Source: an uncultured Spongiibacteraceae bacterium (lineage in GTDB: Bacteria > Pseudomonadota > Gammaproteobacteria > Pseudomonadales > Dasaniaceae). Taken from it: 12,454 nt of DNA. The translations under genes and the position numbers were made by a program. This document shows, piece after piece, positions 1-7,789 of the stretch (position 1 is its first letter; each line of letters begins with the position of its first letter). Under the pieces are notes generated by a model, which searched no databases, was not told the DNA's origin, and saw only the letters and a list, made by a program, of their open reading frames with translations. The stretch lies in the NCBI GenBank assembly GCA_937969395.1, contig CALBVI010000275.1:1-12454 (forward strand), read 5' to 3'.

Positions 1-7
1 AAAACAC

Positions 8-493
8 ATGAATAAAAAAACCATTAACAATTACGCCTGTATTGGACTGCACAACCCAAAGTCACCGAGCAATGTAGGCTCAGTCATGCGTGCCGCTGGC
101 TGCTATGGTGTTAGCTCAGTATTTTATACCGGCCGCCGTTATGACATGGCCAAGCAATTTTGTACAGACACCCACAAAAGCCATGAAAGCCTCCCGCTTA
201 TTGGCGTTGACGAATTAGAAAGCGCTATACCCTTCGGCTGCGTTCCGGTGGCTGTCGATCTTATTGAAGGCGCTACATCACTAGTCGACTATAAACACCC
301 CCCACGTGCTTTTTATATCTTTGGTCCGGAGGATGGCACACTCAATAAAAAAATCACTAGTTTTTGTAGCGATACCATTTATGTTCCCACCAATGACTGC
401 ATGAATTTAGCCGCAACCGTCAATGTCATTCTTTATGACCGCATGGCTAAAGGTGAAGACTTTTCTTTTCATCATGATGCACTTAGGATCTAA
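8..493 (+). CDS. TrmH/SpoU-family RNA 2'-O-methyltransferase
   Basis: A 161-residue protein of the SPOUT (TrmH/SpoU) class, which transfers a methyl group from S-adenosylmethionine to a ribose 2'-OH in tRNA or rRNA. All three SpoU motifs are visible: motif 1 around residues 18-29 (NPKSPSNVGSVMRA, with the conserved N and R), motif 2 around residues 105-111 (FGPEDGTL, the cofactor knot) and motif 3 around residues 132-145 (MNLAATVNVILYDR). The length matches the minimal one-domain members such as TrmL, with no added RNA-binding domain. The RNA target cannot be read from the sequence. TrmL (tRNA wobble position 34) is similar in size, but motif 1 and the spacing do not decide it. The start ATG lies only 7 bases into the window, so its ribosome binding site cannot be judged. 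The gene is convergent with the receptor gene to its right and separated from it by a strong hairpin. Confidence 0.9.
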   Translation: MNKKTINNYACIGLHNPKSPSNVGSVMRAAGCYGVSSVFYTGRRYDMAKQFCTDTHKSHESLPLIGVDELESAIPFGCVPVAVDLIEGATSLVDYKHPPRAFYIFGPEDGTLNKKITSFCSDTIYVPTNDCMNLAATVNVILYDRMAKGEDFSFHHDALRI

Positions 494-590
494 AAACTCA
501 CATAAGCCGAAGCAACACGCCAGAAAAACCTGTACTTGCTCGAATCTAAGCCCCCCACCTCAACCTCCCTATGATTTTATTACAGCCATA

Positions 591-620
591 AAAAAAGAGG
601 CCACTAAGGGCCTCTTTTAT
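591..620. terminator. Bidirectional rho-independent terminator
   Basis: GAGGCC (597-602) pairs with GGCCTC (609-614) around a 6-base loop. The stem is flanked by an A run on the left (591-596) and TTTT on the right (615-618), which extend it and give a U tract in either direction. It lies between the convergent methyltransferase gene (ends 493) and receptor gene (ends 651), so it probably terminates both. Confidence 0.85.
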
Positions 621-650
621 CGTGCGCGCTTGCGCAATCAGGTACAAGAA

Positions 651-3500
651 TTAGAAATTCAGCTTAACATCCAAACCGAATCTATTTCTGCCCCAGTGAT
701 TGCGGATAGGCTGAGCACCGTTGAAGTAATAACCAGAGTTAGGACCAAAGCCACCGAAATCAACCTCTTCTAGCATATTCTCACCCCAAACTCTGACGGT
801 TGTTCCCTCATCGGCAGATTTCCAAGCAATAGACGCACCGAGATTATTAATCTCTGGACGCTCATACGCCAACGTTTCTCCATCAAGAGCTAAATAATCA
901 GCAAACTGCGCTGGAGGTGGAATTTTTCCACGATGCTGATTGTCTACGCGAGTAGTAATCGTCCCACCACTATTAAGGTTAATAGTGTGCTCAACATACA
1001 GCACCCAGGTTTCTTTCATGCCTGTTTCCGAACCGCTAACGTCAGTAAATAGAATATCGCCAGTAACATCATCTGTATCAAAACCTACAGCCGACCCCTC
1101 TGCTAACTCACCATCATATAACGCAAAGTTACCACCGATTAGGAGGTTTTCTGTTACAAGCCAGGTACCCTCAAACTCGATACCTTTCTGTTCAATACCA
1201 CCTAAATTGTTAAGAACCGTGAGGTAGCCACCAGCACCATCCGCCACTAACGAACTCGACTGCGCATCTTCTTGCTCCTGCATAAAGGCAGTAATAGCAT
1301 AGCGAACCGTATCGTAAGAACCTTTCAAGCCTATTTCGAAGTTCGAGACATACTCTGGGTCAAGAACGGACTCGTAAAACTGCCCTACAGATCTCGCATC
1401 ATGGTGAAAACCACCTGACTTGAACGCTTCCGAGTACAGCGCGTAGACGCTGTGATTGGCGTTTATCTCATGGCTCAAAGACACCTTCGCGGAGAAATCA
1501 TCCCAAGTCTTCGAAATATGCAGCGGATCGCCGATACCGATACCCATCGGATTTGATGCATCGCCACAGAGGCCATCAACTATATTTGCATTACAATCTG
1601 TTGCCGCATCATAGAATTCCTCGTATCCAGGATCTAACGAACCCAGTGCTGTTGGGAAATTACATCCGCCAGCACGGCCATAACACTCGTTAGTGAAATC
1701 ATAGGATTTCTTCTCATTGGTGTAACGTCCACCAATAGCCAGCTCAGTTCTCTCACCAAGGTCGAAGGCAAGCTCACCAAAAATAGCCTGCGACGAGGTC
1801 TCGGACCAACCATGAGCGGTAATTGAACTCTGGGCACGGTTAACAGTTAAAACATCGCCTACTCGATCTGGAACAGCCGTATTGTTCTCCATACGGTACT
1901 CCTCGTCTTCAAGCAAATAAACGCCAAGAAGCCATCTCACCGCATCATCACTGCCGTGATTGTCAATACGCAATTCCGTAGACCATACATTTGCATCGTT
2001 TCGAACATTCTGATCCTGAATAACGACAGGAGATGAGAAAATATCATTGATTACCTCATGCTCGCCCCACTGGTAACCCGTGACCGAAGTAACATTCAGG
2101 TCACCAACAACCCACGACAACTCTGCGGTCAAGTGCGTCATGTCTCTGTTCTGAAAGTAGCCTTCTGCTGGCTCAGGACTGATAGTCGCTTTCCAAGGAT
2201 CACAAGATGGAGTGTAGTCAATAACTAAAGTGTCACCTGTTCCAGTATCGACAAATCTAGTAGCATTCTGGTTTATGTTCGGATTCTCACAATCACCGTG
2301 GCGTCGCGCAGATGCCTTCCCGCGATCAACGATATGCTCGCCCTTGAAGTAAGCACTAAAATCATCGCTTGGCTCATACAATACCGAACCACGGAGTCCC
2401 CAAGTATCATCACCTTCGAGAGGCGCGCCAGTTTCTGCATCTTCCAAATTACCATCGGCTGCTTTTTTGTTGAATGCAATACGAACAGACAGGTCATCTG
2501 TAACACCGCCGTTAACATGTCCGCCGAAGCCAACGTGACCACGTGTTCCTACAGTGGCATTAAGTGAAGCGCTGTATTCCTGATCTGGTCGACCAGTCAC
2601 AAAATGCGCAATACCCAATGAAGCATTACGTCCAAAGGTTGTACCTTGTGGTCCACGCATGATTTCGACACGCTGCACATCATAAATAGGAGGCGTCATC
2701 ATAAAAGCTTTTGTCAGCGCAACACCATCGACAACCACCTGTACAGATGATTCGAGCGTAGCGTTTCCGCTATTATAGGACTCCATACCACGCAAAGTGT
2801 GCCCTGGTTGTGCCATCGTGTAATGGCCCCAAGTCGCACCAGGCGTTAGTTCAAGGGCACCACTAAAATCATCAACACCCTGAGCTTCCAAGTAAGCGCC
2901 ATCAAGGACGTTAACCGCCAAAGGTGCATCTTGAATACTTTCTTCATAGCGCCTAGAAGTAACCATGATTTCTTCTAAAACAAACCCAGCACTATCTTGC
3001 GCATTAACATGGCCTACCGAAGTAGCCAAACTCGCTCCAAAGAGCGCGGTAAATAAACTATTCCTACGAGATGTCTTCATATTATTAGTCTCATTCGAAG
3101 AATTTTTATGAGTAATTATCAAATGACCGCTATCGCTAAATTCACTATTCAACGAAGTTCCAGCGAGTAACAAATCAACCGCTTCACGAATTAAATATTC
3201 CCCCCGAAGCTGATTGGCTTGGAACTTACTGACAGCATCGTAATCAAACACAACAGTGATATCGGCTTGATCGGCAAGTACTGTTAGCGCGCCATCTGCA
3301 CTTTGCTGTGATATATCGAAGAGATAAGTTTGATCGTCAGCGCTAGCTAACGAGGAAAACAACGCATAAGAAAACAAAAACCAATAAAAACCGAGTTTTT
3401 TTATTTTCTTTACACTCACTTCTACACAGCCTGCAACACTTATTTGTTTTAGCTTCAAAACAAATTGAGTTGTTACATACTCAGAAGAGTGATTCACCAT
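651..3500 (-). CDS. TonB-dependent outer-membrane receptor with N-terminal STN signalling domain
   Basis: A 949-residue FecA-type transducing receptor. It should bind an unknown ligand at the outer membrane, import it with TonB energy, and report occupancy to the FecR protein encoded just upstream. Order of parts: basic/hydrophobic export signal (about residues 31-54, cleavage likely after Ala-Ser-Ala 52-54), STN domain (about 57-132, starting FDISQQSADGAL), linker, a second signal-peptide-like stretch (141-167), TonB box (LEEIMVTSRR, 175-184), plug (about 186-300, with LRGMES and the IMRGPQGTTFGRNA segment), then a beta barrel ending in the C-terminal Phe typical of outer-membrane proteins. 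The ATG at 3500 is preceded by AGGG (3507-3510) at 6-base spacing, so the long N-region before the signal peptide appears real. Several extracellular-loop cysteines are visible. The substrate cannot be assigned: iron chelates are typical of FecI/R partners, but other ligands are possible. Confidence 0.93.
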   Translation of the reverse strand: MVNHSSEYVTTQFVLKLKQISVAGCVEVSVKKIKKLGFYWFLFSYALFSSLASADDQTYLFDISQQSADGALTVLADQADITVVFDYDAVSKFQANQLRGEYLIREAVDLLLAGTSLNSEFSDSGHLIITHKNSSNETNNMKTSRRNSLFTALFGASLATSVGHVNAQDSAGFVLEEIMVTSRRYEESIQDAPLAVNVLDGAYLEAQGVDDFSGALELTPGATWGHYTMAQPGHTLRGMESYNSGNATLESSVQVVVDGVALTKAFMMTPPIYDVQRVEIMRGPQGTTFGRNASLGIAHFVTGRPDQEYSASLNATVGTRGHVGFGGHVNGGVTDDLSVRIAFNKKAADGNLEDAETGAPLEGDDTWGLRGSVLYEPSDDFSAYFKGEHIVDRGKASARRHGDCENPNINQNATRFVDTGTGDTLVIDYTPSCDPWKATISPEPAEGYFQNRDMTHLTAELSWVVGDLNVTSVTGYQWGEHEVINDIFSSPVVIQDQNVRNDANVWSTELRIDNHGSDDAVRWLLGVYLLEDEEYRMENNTAVPDRVGDVLTVNRAQSSITAHGWSETSSQAIFGELAFDLGERTELAIGGRYTNEKKSYDFTNECYGRAGGCNFPTALGSLDPGYEEFYDAATDCNANIVDGLCGDASNPMGIGIGDPLHISKTWDDFSAKVSLSHEINANHSVYALYSEAFKSGGFHHDARSVGQFYESVLDPEYVSNFEIGLKGSYDTVRYAITAFMQEQEDAQSSSLVADGAGGYLTVLNNLGGIEQKGIEFEGTWLVTENLLIGGNFALYDGELAEGSAVGFDTDDVTGDILFTDVSGSETGMKETWVLYVEHTINLNSGGTITTRVDNQHRGKIPPPAQFADYLALDGETLAYERPEINNLGASIAWKSADEGTTVRVWGENMLEEVDFGGFGPNSGYYFNGAQPIRNHWGRNRFGLDVKLNF
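3000..3080 (-). other. Internal signal-peptide-like segment in the receptor
   Basis: This stretch encodes residues 141-167 of the receptor. It begins with an in-frame Met followed by KTSRR, continues with a hydrophobic core (LFTALFGASLATSV) and ends Val-Asn-Ala before Gln-Asp, a classical signal peptidase I site. It sits between the STN domain and the TonB box, where a flexible linker is expected. The ATG at 3080 has only a weak GAG-like sequence upstream, so independent translation initiation is not well supported. It most resembles the original N-terminus of a non-transducing receptor kept after an STN module was joined in front. Confidence 0.6.
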
Positions 3501-3544
3501 AAAAAACCCTACAAAACTTTCATTATTATTTTTTAATCATTATT

Positions 3545-3604
3545 GCAATACTAAAACTGAAAAGGCCACCCTGTATATTAACAAGATGGCCTTTTCAGTA
3601 TTGC
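3545..3604. terminator. Strong hairpin between fecR and receptor gene (terminator or attenuator)
   Basis: A perfect 13-bp inverted repeat, 3556-3568 (ACTGAAAAGGCCA) with 3587-3599, encloses an 18-base loop. A further GCAAT/ATTGC pairing outside it includes a bulge. On the minus strand the 3' arm runs into TTTTAG, so RNA from fecR could terminate here before the receptor gene, which begins 56 bases further on. It probably sets a lower, or separately initiated, level for the receptor relative to the regulators. Confidence 0.7.
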
Positions 3605-3692
3605 GGTAATTAGCTAAAGATACAAGCAATCATTAAATCTACAACAAACTCCATAATTGGAACATAATTAAACCCGCACAATATTGATGCAG

Positions 3693-4829
3693 CTACTTAG
3701 CAGAGAACAGAATGCTATCGTCGTGACCGTATTCAACGGTAATATCGAGACCCAGAGCCAAAGAATCAACCAAGGCGGGAATGTCACCCATTTGAAAACG
3801 ACCACCAACATTAACGTCACCAATCGCTGGATCAATAATCACTAACTCGCGATCAGTATAACGAGAGATTTTGCCTAAGGCCTGACTGAGAGTTTCTCCG
3901 TGAAAGACCAAAACACCAGACTGCCAAGCCAAGTCTTTTTCTAACTCCTCGGCCTCTATCACCTCCTTTATTACTCGACTTTTAGAATATTGAGCCGACT
4001 CTCCTGCATCTAACACCACTTCTCTAAAATATTCAGATTGCTCAAGCTGCGCCAGCGTATTTTCACCCTCACCGATATAACCCTCACCATCATCAATCAT
4101 TAGCAACGGCTCTTTATCTCGCAAAGTCACACCCGAAAAAACTTTAACTGTCCCCTCTGAAACAATGACATCAACCATACCCTCCTGCGAATAGACATTA
4201 AAAGCAGTACCAACAGCCCAAACCATGCCATCACCTGCATAAACAACAAAAGGACGCCCTTTATCTTTTGCCACTTCAAAATTAGCTTCACCGCGCACCA
4301 AGTTAACCACACGCATTTCGCCACTAAAATCAACATGAAGTTCACTATCAGTATTCAATGTGATTATACTGCCATCACTTAGTACGTGACTTGATTGCTC
4401 ACCTACCTGCGTAATGTACTCTTCATTTTGCGGCACCAAAACAAAGACCATAAACACCGCCGCACAGAGAGCAAACGCCGAGCTAGAAAACGCCAGTAAA
4501 GATTTACGAGGCGAAATAGCTTCACCAAAATCACGCAACCATTGAGGAATTAAAGAATAAGTAGCTTCTTCATGCTGGTGCTGTATTTCAGCCAACGGCA
4601 AAATATCTGCTAGTTCCTCAAGCATCCCCATAGCATCCCAGTTACCCATCGCTTTTAATAAGGTACTACGATGCAATGGGCTTTGATTCATCCATTCACG
4701 TAACTCTGCCGCTATATCATCAGGTAAGCCTTGCTCGTCCTTGTAAGTATACCCATGTATTTTAACCACCCATGCAGCAGCCTCGTCCTTCACTGCATTC
4801 ATATTGGGAAACTGCTTAACATTATGCAT
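3693..4829 (-). CDS. FecR-family anti-sigma / sigma regulator
   Basis: A 378-residue inner-membrane regulator that relays receptor occupancy to the ECF sigma factor. Residues about 10-60 form the cytoplasmic FecR N-terminal domain (DUF4880-like: EAAAWVVKIHG, then LREWMNQSPLHRSTLLKA). A single membrane segment spans about 111-132. The periplasmic FecR domain runs about 138-232, with the typical SDGSIITLNTDSEL, VRGEANFEVAKD and VGTAFNVYS segments. Residues about 300-367 (AWQSGVLVFHGETLSQALGKISRY) form the C-terminal STN-like subdomain known from PupR/FecR proteins to engage the receptor's signalling domain. An extra stretch of about 30 residues, mostly acidic, lies at 236-270 between these parts. 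The start ATG abuts the fecI stop and has GAGGGG (4837-4842) 7 bases upstream, so the two genes should be translated in coupled fashion. The protein is longer than typical FecR (about 320 residues). Confidence 0.93.
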   Translation of the reverse strand: MHNVKQFPNMNAVKDEAAAWVVKIHGYTYKDEQGLPDDIAAELREWMNQSPLHRSTLLKAMGNWDAMGMLEELADILPLAEIQHQHEEATYSLIPQWLRDFGEAISPRKSLLAFSSSAFALCAAVFMVFVLVPQNEEYITQVGEQSSHVLSDGSIITLNTDSELHVDFSGEMRVVNLVRGEANFEVAKDKGRPFVVYAGDGMVWAVGTAFNVYSQEGMVDVIVSEGTVKVFSGVTLRDKEPLLMIDDGEGYIGEGENTLAQLEQSEYFREVVLDAGESAQYSKSRVIKEVIEAEELEKDLAWQSGVLVFHGETLSQALGKISRYTDRELVIIDPAIGDVNVGGRFQMGDIPALVDSLALGLDITVEYGHDDSILFSAK

Positions 4830-5438
4830 TTAATCACCCCTCACTAAGGGCGTCTTACTGGTTGGTAAATCAATCTGTTCATGTTCGGCATCCATAAAAT
4901 CCATGCAACGCCTTGTTGCTCTAGCGAGATGCCCCTCTATTGCTTTCACACTAACACCCATATCAGCAGCAACTTCTTTCTGGCTGTAGCCGTAAACTCT
5001 ACACAGTACAAACGCCCGCCGGCATTTGACCGGCAACGATCGCACAGCACGACAATAAACCTCAAAGTTCTCACGCACCTCGTACTGCTCTTCCATCGAC
5101 TTAGTAAATAAGAGATCTGACTCTGGAAATACATCACCCATGGTATCAGTCAATTTAAACGCTTTTTTACTCTGCTGGGTAAAAGCCATGTTGCGAGCAG
5201 TTTGGTACAAATAAGCTTTAGGCGATTGAATTTCCCGTTCACGCTGAGCCTCAATCACCTTTACAAAGGCCTCCTGCACAACATCTTCCGCTTCTTGTGT
5301 TCGCCTAAAATAGCGCGAGATATACCGCACCAAGCCAACATGCGTCTCTCGATAAACCTGATCCATATCTGCTGAATCAGCATTAGCCTCATCCTTTCCG
5401 AGAGGCTTCTTATTCTTTTTAGACCGTTTAAAGATCAT
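4830..5438 (-). CDS. FecI-type ECF sigma-70 factor
   Basis: A 202-residue extracytoplasmic-function sigma factor that should direct RNA polymerase to the receptor operon when released or activated by FecR. Region 2 covers about residues 26-92, with the core-binding segment EAEDVVQEAFVKV at 49-61 and YLYQTARN at 76-83. Region 4 covers about 125-180, with the helix-turn-helix YSQKEVAADMGVSVKAIEGH at 151-170 that reads the -35 element. The lysine-rich first 24 residues are longer than in E. coli FecI. An alternative start at Met25 is possible but lacks a ribosome binding site, whereas the ATG at 5438 has AGG about 10 bases upstream. The C-terminal tail after region 4 is short and acidic. It is the first gene of the fecI-fecR order on the minus strand. 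Confidence 0.93.
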   Translation of the reverse strand: MIFKRSKKNKKPLGKDEANADSADMDQVYRETHVGLVRYISRYFRRTQEAEDVVQEAFVKVIEAQREREIQSPKAYLYQTARNMAFTQQSKKAFKLTDTMGDVFPESDLLFTKSMEEQYEVRENFEVYCRAVRSLPVKCRRAFVLCRVYGYSQKEVAADMGVSVKAIEGHLARATRRCMDFMDAEHEQIDLPTSKTPLVRGD

Positions 5439-5516
5439 TAATAATGCCTATTCTTATCATTATAACTACCGACTAATACAACACTCATTAGCCTAGATAT
5501 GAGCAAACCACCTCTT

Positions 5517-5580
5517 CATTCTATGCGAATAAAGTACTTTTGCTATAAAAATACATACCTCATAAAGACTCGATAGAATG
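5517..5580. repeat. 8-bp inverted repeat in the fecI upstream region
   Basis: CATTCTAT (5517-5524) is matched by ATAGAATG (5573-5580), with 48 bases between. It lies in the gap between the GNAT gene and fecI. It could be a dispersed operator or chance in AT-rich DNA. A TATAAT on the minus strand at 5464-5459 is a possible -10 element for fecI but lacks a good -35 and would give a very short leader. Confidence 0.25.
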
Positions 5581-5593
5581 CAAAAACCCTACA

Positions 5594-5845
5594 TCAGCTC
5601 AAAAACCGGTCGACATACCAGCAACTAGCCTTTATCTCATACCCCTGCTCTTTGGCCCAAGCCAAGCCTTTATGCACCAATTTCTCAGCAATACCCTTAC
5701 CTCTAGCTTCATTAGGTACGTAGGTTTGACAAAAATCGATAACATTATCTGCACTCACTCGATACTTCAGGATTGCAGGCTCATTATCTAAAACAATAAC
5801 AAACTGCCCTCTATCTTCTTGATGATCAATAATAAAATCTTGCAT
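5594..5845 (-). CDS. Small GNAT-like N-acetyltransferase (COG2388 type)
   Basis: An 83-residue single-domain protein resembling the minimal GNAT family typified by YjdJ/NATD1 (COG2388). The diagnostic stretch is TYVPNEARGKGIAEKLV, in which RGKGIA is the acetyl-CoA pyrophosphate-binding loop. It is followed by GLAWAKEQGYEIKASCWYV, the usual end of this family, where a Cys often sits. The acceptor substrate of the family is poorly defined. I chose the ATG at 5845 because homologous proteins begin near the IxHxED segment. An in-frame TTG at 5866 would add seven residues but has no Shine-Dalgarno sequence. The gene lies 155 bp upstream of fecI on the same strand. Whether it is cotranscribed with the signalling operon is unclear. 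Confidence 0.85.
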   Translation of the reverse strand: MQDFIIDHQEDRGQFVIVLDNEPAILKYRVSADNVIDFCQTYVPNEARGKGIAEKLVHKGLAWAKEQGYEIKASCWYVDRFLS

Positions 5846-5935
5846 TAGGTTATTTAACTCTGTCAAAAAAATCTTTATAAAATAGACATAGCATAGCTGC
5901 TAAATTTCTTGGGATAATGGCTCTTTTGTTACTTG

Positions 5936-7162
5936 ATGTTATCTATGAACACTTTAGCGCAAAATAATTTCATCATAGCTTTTAACGATATCAATGCGCT
6001 TTTACTCCAAAACCAAACTTTGTGGCGATTACGGCCTTTTAGCGAGTCTGTTTCAAGCTGGACGAAGCAATACCCAGCAATGACTAATAAACTTTTATCA
6101 CTATCTACTGAAGCCGCAGAAAAAATAGCCCAAGACAACAACCAACTCACCGACTTTTTCAAACCTTATCTGCCTGAAACCTGTAAACAGATAACTCAAT
6201 TTACTGTCGACCATCAATCACAACCCTCATTAGAACCCAGACCGACACTATCCAATCATTTAGCTGTTGGTGTGCCTGGGAGAAAATGGCAGCAAATTAA
6301 TCACTTTACTCACGCCTTAGGCGAAATAACCCCTCCCATTATTGAATGGTGTTCCGGCAAAGCACATTTAGGTCGAGCTATTTACCACCTTCACGCACAG
6401 GCAGTTATCGGCCTAGAGTGGGATGCTAGCTTATCTCATGCAGGCAACCAACTTTCTCGCAAACACAGGGCTGACGTTAATATCTTGCATCACGATGTTT
6501 TAAGCGACCTACCTACTCACTGCACTAAGCAATCGGCCACTTATATTGGATTACACGCCTGCGGCCAACTTCATATCAAACTATTAACTGATGCCGTTAA
6601 ACATCAAATTGGTACCGTTGCTATCAGCCCCTGCTGCTACCACAAAATTTATGATGATATTTATCAACCACTCTCCACACCAGCACGGCAAAGTAGCTTG
6701 CACCTTGACCGTAACGCGCTGCATTTAACCCAAGAAGAAACGGTAACCGCAGGTGCACGAGTACAGCGATTACGACAGCAAGAACAAAGCTGGCGACTAG
6801 GCTTTGAATTAATGAGGCGCGAGATCACAGGGGAAACCACCTACCACCCACTACCATCAACCGGAAAAGAAATATTTACTCATCGCTTTGAAGATTTTTG
6901 TTACTGGGCGGCGGAGCAATGCCATTTAGACCAACAACAACTTAAAGATTTTGATAATTTTGAACGCAAAGGCCAAGCACAGCGCAGCAAAGTCATCAAA
7001 CTCGACTTAGTACGCCAACTATTTAGACAGCCATTAGAACACTGGCTGGTGCTGGATCGCGCTCTATATATGCAGGAAAATGGCTATGAAGTAGAGCTAT
7101 CCACCTTCTGCGATCGCACTTTAACGCCACGTAATACGATGATTAAGGCAAAGCGCCGTTAG
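5936..7162 (+). CDS. SAM-dependent methyltransferase (Methyltransf_32-like)
   Basis: A protein of about 408 residues with a class I methyltransferase core in its middle third. The cofactor loop is IIEWCSGKAHLGRAI (near residue 135-149), followed by the acidic strand end VIGLEWD (near 157-163), then GLHACGQLH (near 205-213) and AISPCCYHKIYDD (near 229-241). The HACG and SPCC-H-K motifs are shared with the Methyltransf_32 family, which includes eukaryotic METTL25 and GSTCD-like proteins. Their substrates are largely unknown, and I do not assign one. The N-terminal 110 residues show no recognisable domain. The C-terminal part is basic (FERKGQAQRSKVIKLDLVRQ). The start is uncertain: TTG at 5933, ATG at 5936 and ATG at 5945 are all in frame and none has a clear ribosome binding site. 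It is divergent from the GNAT gene and stands alone. Confidence 0.82.
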   Translation: MLSMNTLAQNNFIIAFNDINALLLQNQTLWRLRPFSESVSSWTKQYPAMTNKLLSLSTEAAEKIAQDNNQLTDFFKPYLPETCKQITQFTVDHQSQPSLEPRPTLSNHLAVGVPGRKWQQINHFTHALGEITPPIIEWCSGKAHLGRAIYHLHAQAVIGLEWDASLSHAGNQLSRKHRADVNILHHDVLSDLPTHCTKQSATYIGLHACGQLHIKLLTDAVKHQIGTVAISPCCYHKIYDDIYQPLSTPARQSSLHLDRNALHLTQEETVTAGARVQRLRQQEQSWRLGFELMRREITGETTYHPLPSTGKEIFTHRFEDFCYWAAEQCHLDQQQLKDFDNFERKGQAQRSKVIKLDLVRQLFRQPLEHWLVLDRALYMQENGYEVELSTFCDRTLTPRNTMIKAKRR

Positions 7163-7292
7163 TTCTCTAAAGCCCATACGCGATTCGCAATAAGCCACCA
7201 CACAATGCCCGCAGCTGTAAAAGTGCCAACCGCCTATATACTTATTTTTCACTCGATTTATCACTAGCAAAAACCGTAAAACACTTAAATGG

Positions 7293-7423
7293 AACTATAG
7301 CTACACAAAAAGGCTAAAAAATAGACAAGTGCAAATATAATTCTACTTAGCTAAAAATTATAACTGCCACTATAATTACATAAAAGCTAATAATTAATCG
7401 TAAAATAAACTATAGTTCTACTT
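7293..7423 (+). promoter_or_regulatory. Candidate promoter/operator region of the hipBA-type operon
   Basis: AT-rich leader with three related boxes: AACTATAGCT (7293-7302), ACTATAATTA (7369-7378) and the perfect palindrome AACTATAGTT (7408-7417). A 13-base element, ATA[A/G]TTCTACTTA, occurs at 7337-7349 and again at 7412-7424, where it runs into the antitoxin start codon. TATAAT at 7371-7376 (inside the second box) is a plausible -10, giving a leader of about 40 bases; another TATAAT lies at 7336-7341. HipB-type antitoxins usually repress their own promoter, so these boxes are candidate operators. No convincing -35 was found. Confidence 0.45.
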
Positions 7424-7786
7424 ATGAATAAAGAGCACTTAAGCAACCAACAAATACTCGAGGTCATTGGCGCCCGCTTTATGGCCGCAAGGCTCAATCA
7501 GAATATAAGCCGAACAAGCCTTGCTGAAAAAACAGGCCTAACCGAAAAAACCATCTCAAACCTTGAGAAAGGTAATAAAAGTGTAGGGTTATTGAATATC
7601 ATCGCAATTCTTCGTGCACTAAACCTGCTAAATGAAATCGACAGTTTTATACCAGAGCCACCACCCAGAGCAGAATCAGTCATAGGCCGAGAAAAAACTT
7701 TCGGCAAAACAAGACAACGAGCCTCCAGCAAAAGAAAACAGACGCCCAAAGACAGCAATCAGAATTGGACATGGGGCAATGAGTAA
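7424..7786 (+). CDS. hipB: HipB-like helix-turn-helix antitoxin
   Basis: A 120-residue DNA-binding protein of the Xre/Cro family. It is the expected antitoxin and autorepressor of the kinase gene that follows. The helix-turn-helix covers about residues 18-70: ARFMAARLNQNISRTSLAEK, then TGLTEKTISNLEKGNKS containing the recognition helix, then a third helix around LLNIIAILRALNLL. The segment after residue 78 is proline-rich and then strongly basic (KTRQRASSKRKQ), ending in NWTWGNE. It is probably disordered and may contact the toxin. This tail makes the protein longer than E. coli HipB (88 residues). No Shine-Dalgarno sequence precedes the ATG, which instead abuts a possible operator repeat. 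Its stop lies 3 bases before the toxin start, which fits co-translation. The symbol is given by family and context, not demonstrated orthology. Confidence 0.85.
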   Translation: MNKEHLSNQQILEVIGARFMAARLNQNISRTSLAEKTGLTEKTISNLEKGNKSVGLLNIIAILRALNLLNEIDSFIPEPPPRAESVIGREKTFGKTRQRASSKRKQTPKDSNQNWTWGNE

Positions 7787-7789
7787 ACA

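Noticed and set aside
423..773. 116-codon + strand frame overlapping the methyltransferase end and the receptor end
   Set aside because: It runs through the terminator hairpin and overlaps the receptor gene in antisense; the product is low-complexity with no domain.
1634..1837. Short basic frame within the receptor barrel
   Set aside because: Out-of-frame shadow of the receptor; no start signal and no family.
4127..4345. Hydrophobic 72-codon minus-strand frame within fecR
   Set aside because: Out-of-frame shadow of the clearly coding FecR periplasmic domain.
7163..7292. Possible terminator or small RNA after the SAM-dependent methyltransferase gene
   Set aside because: No stable GC-rich stem with a U tract could be found, so nothing is called.
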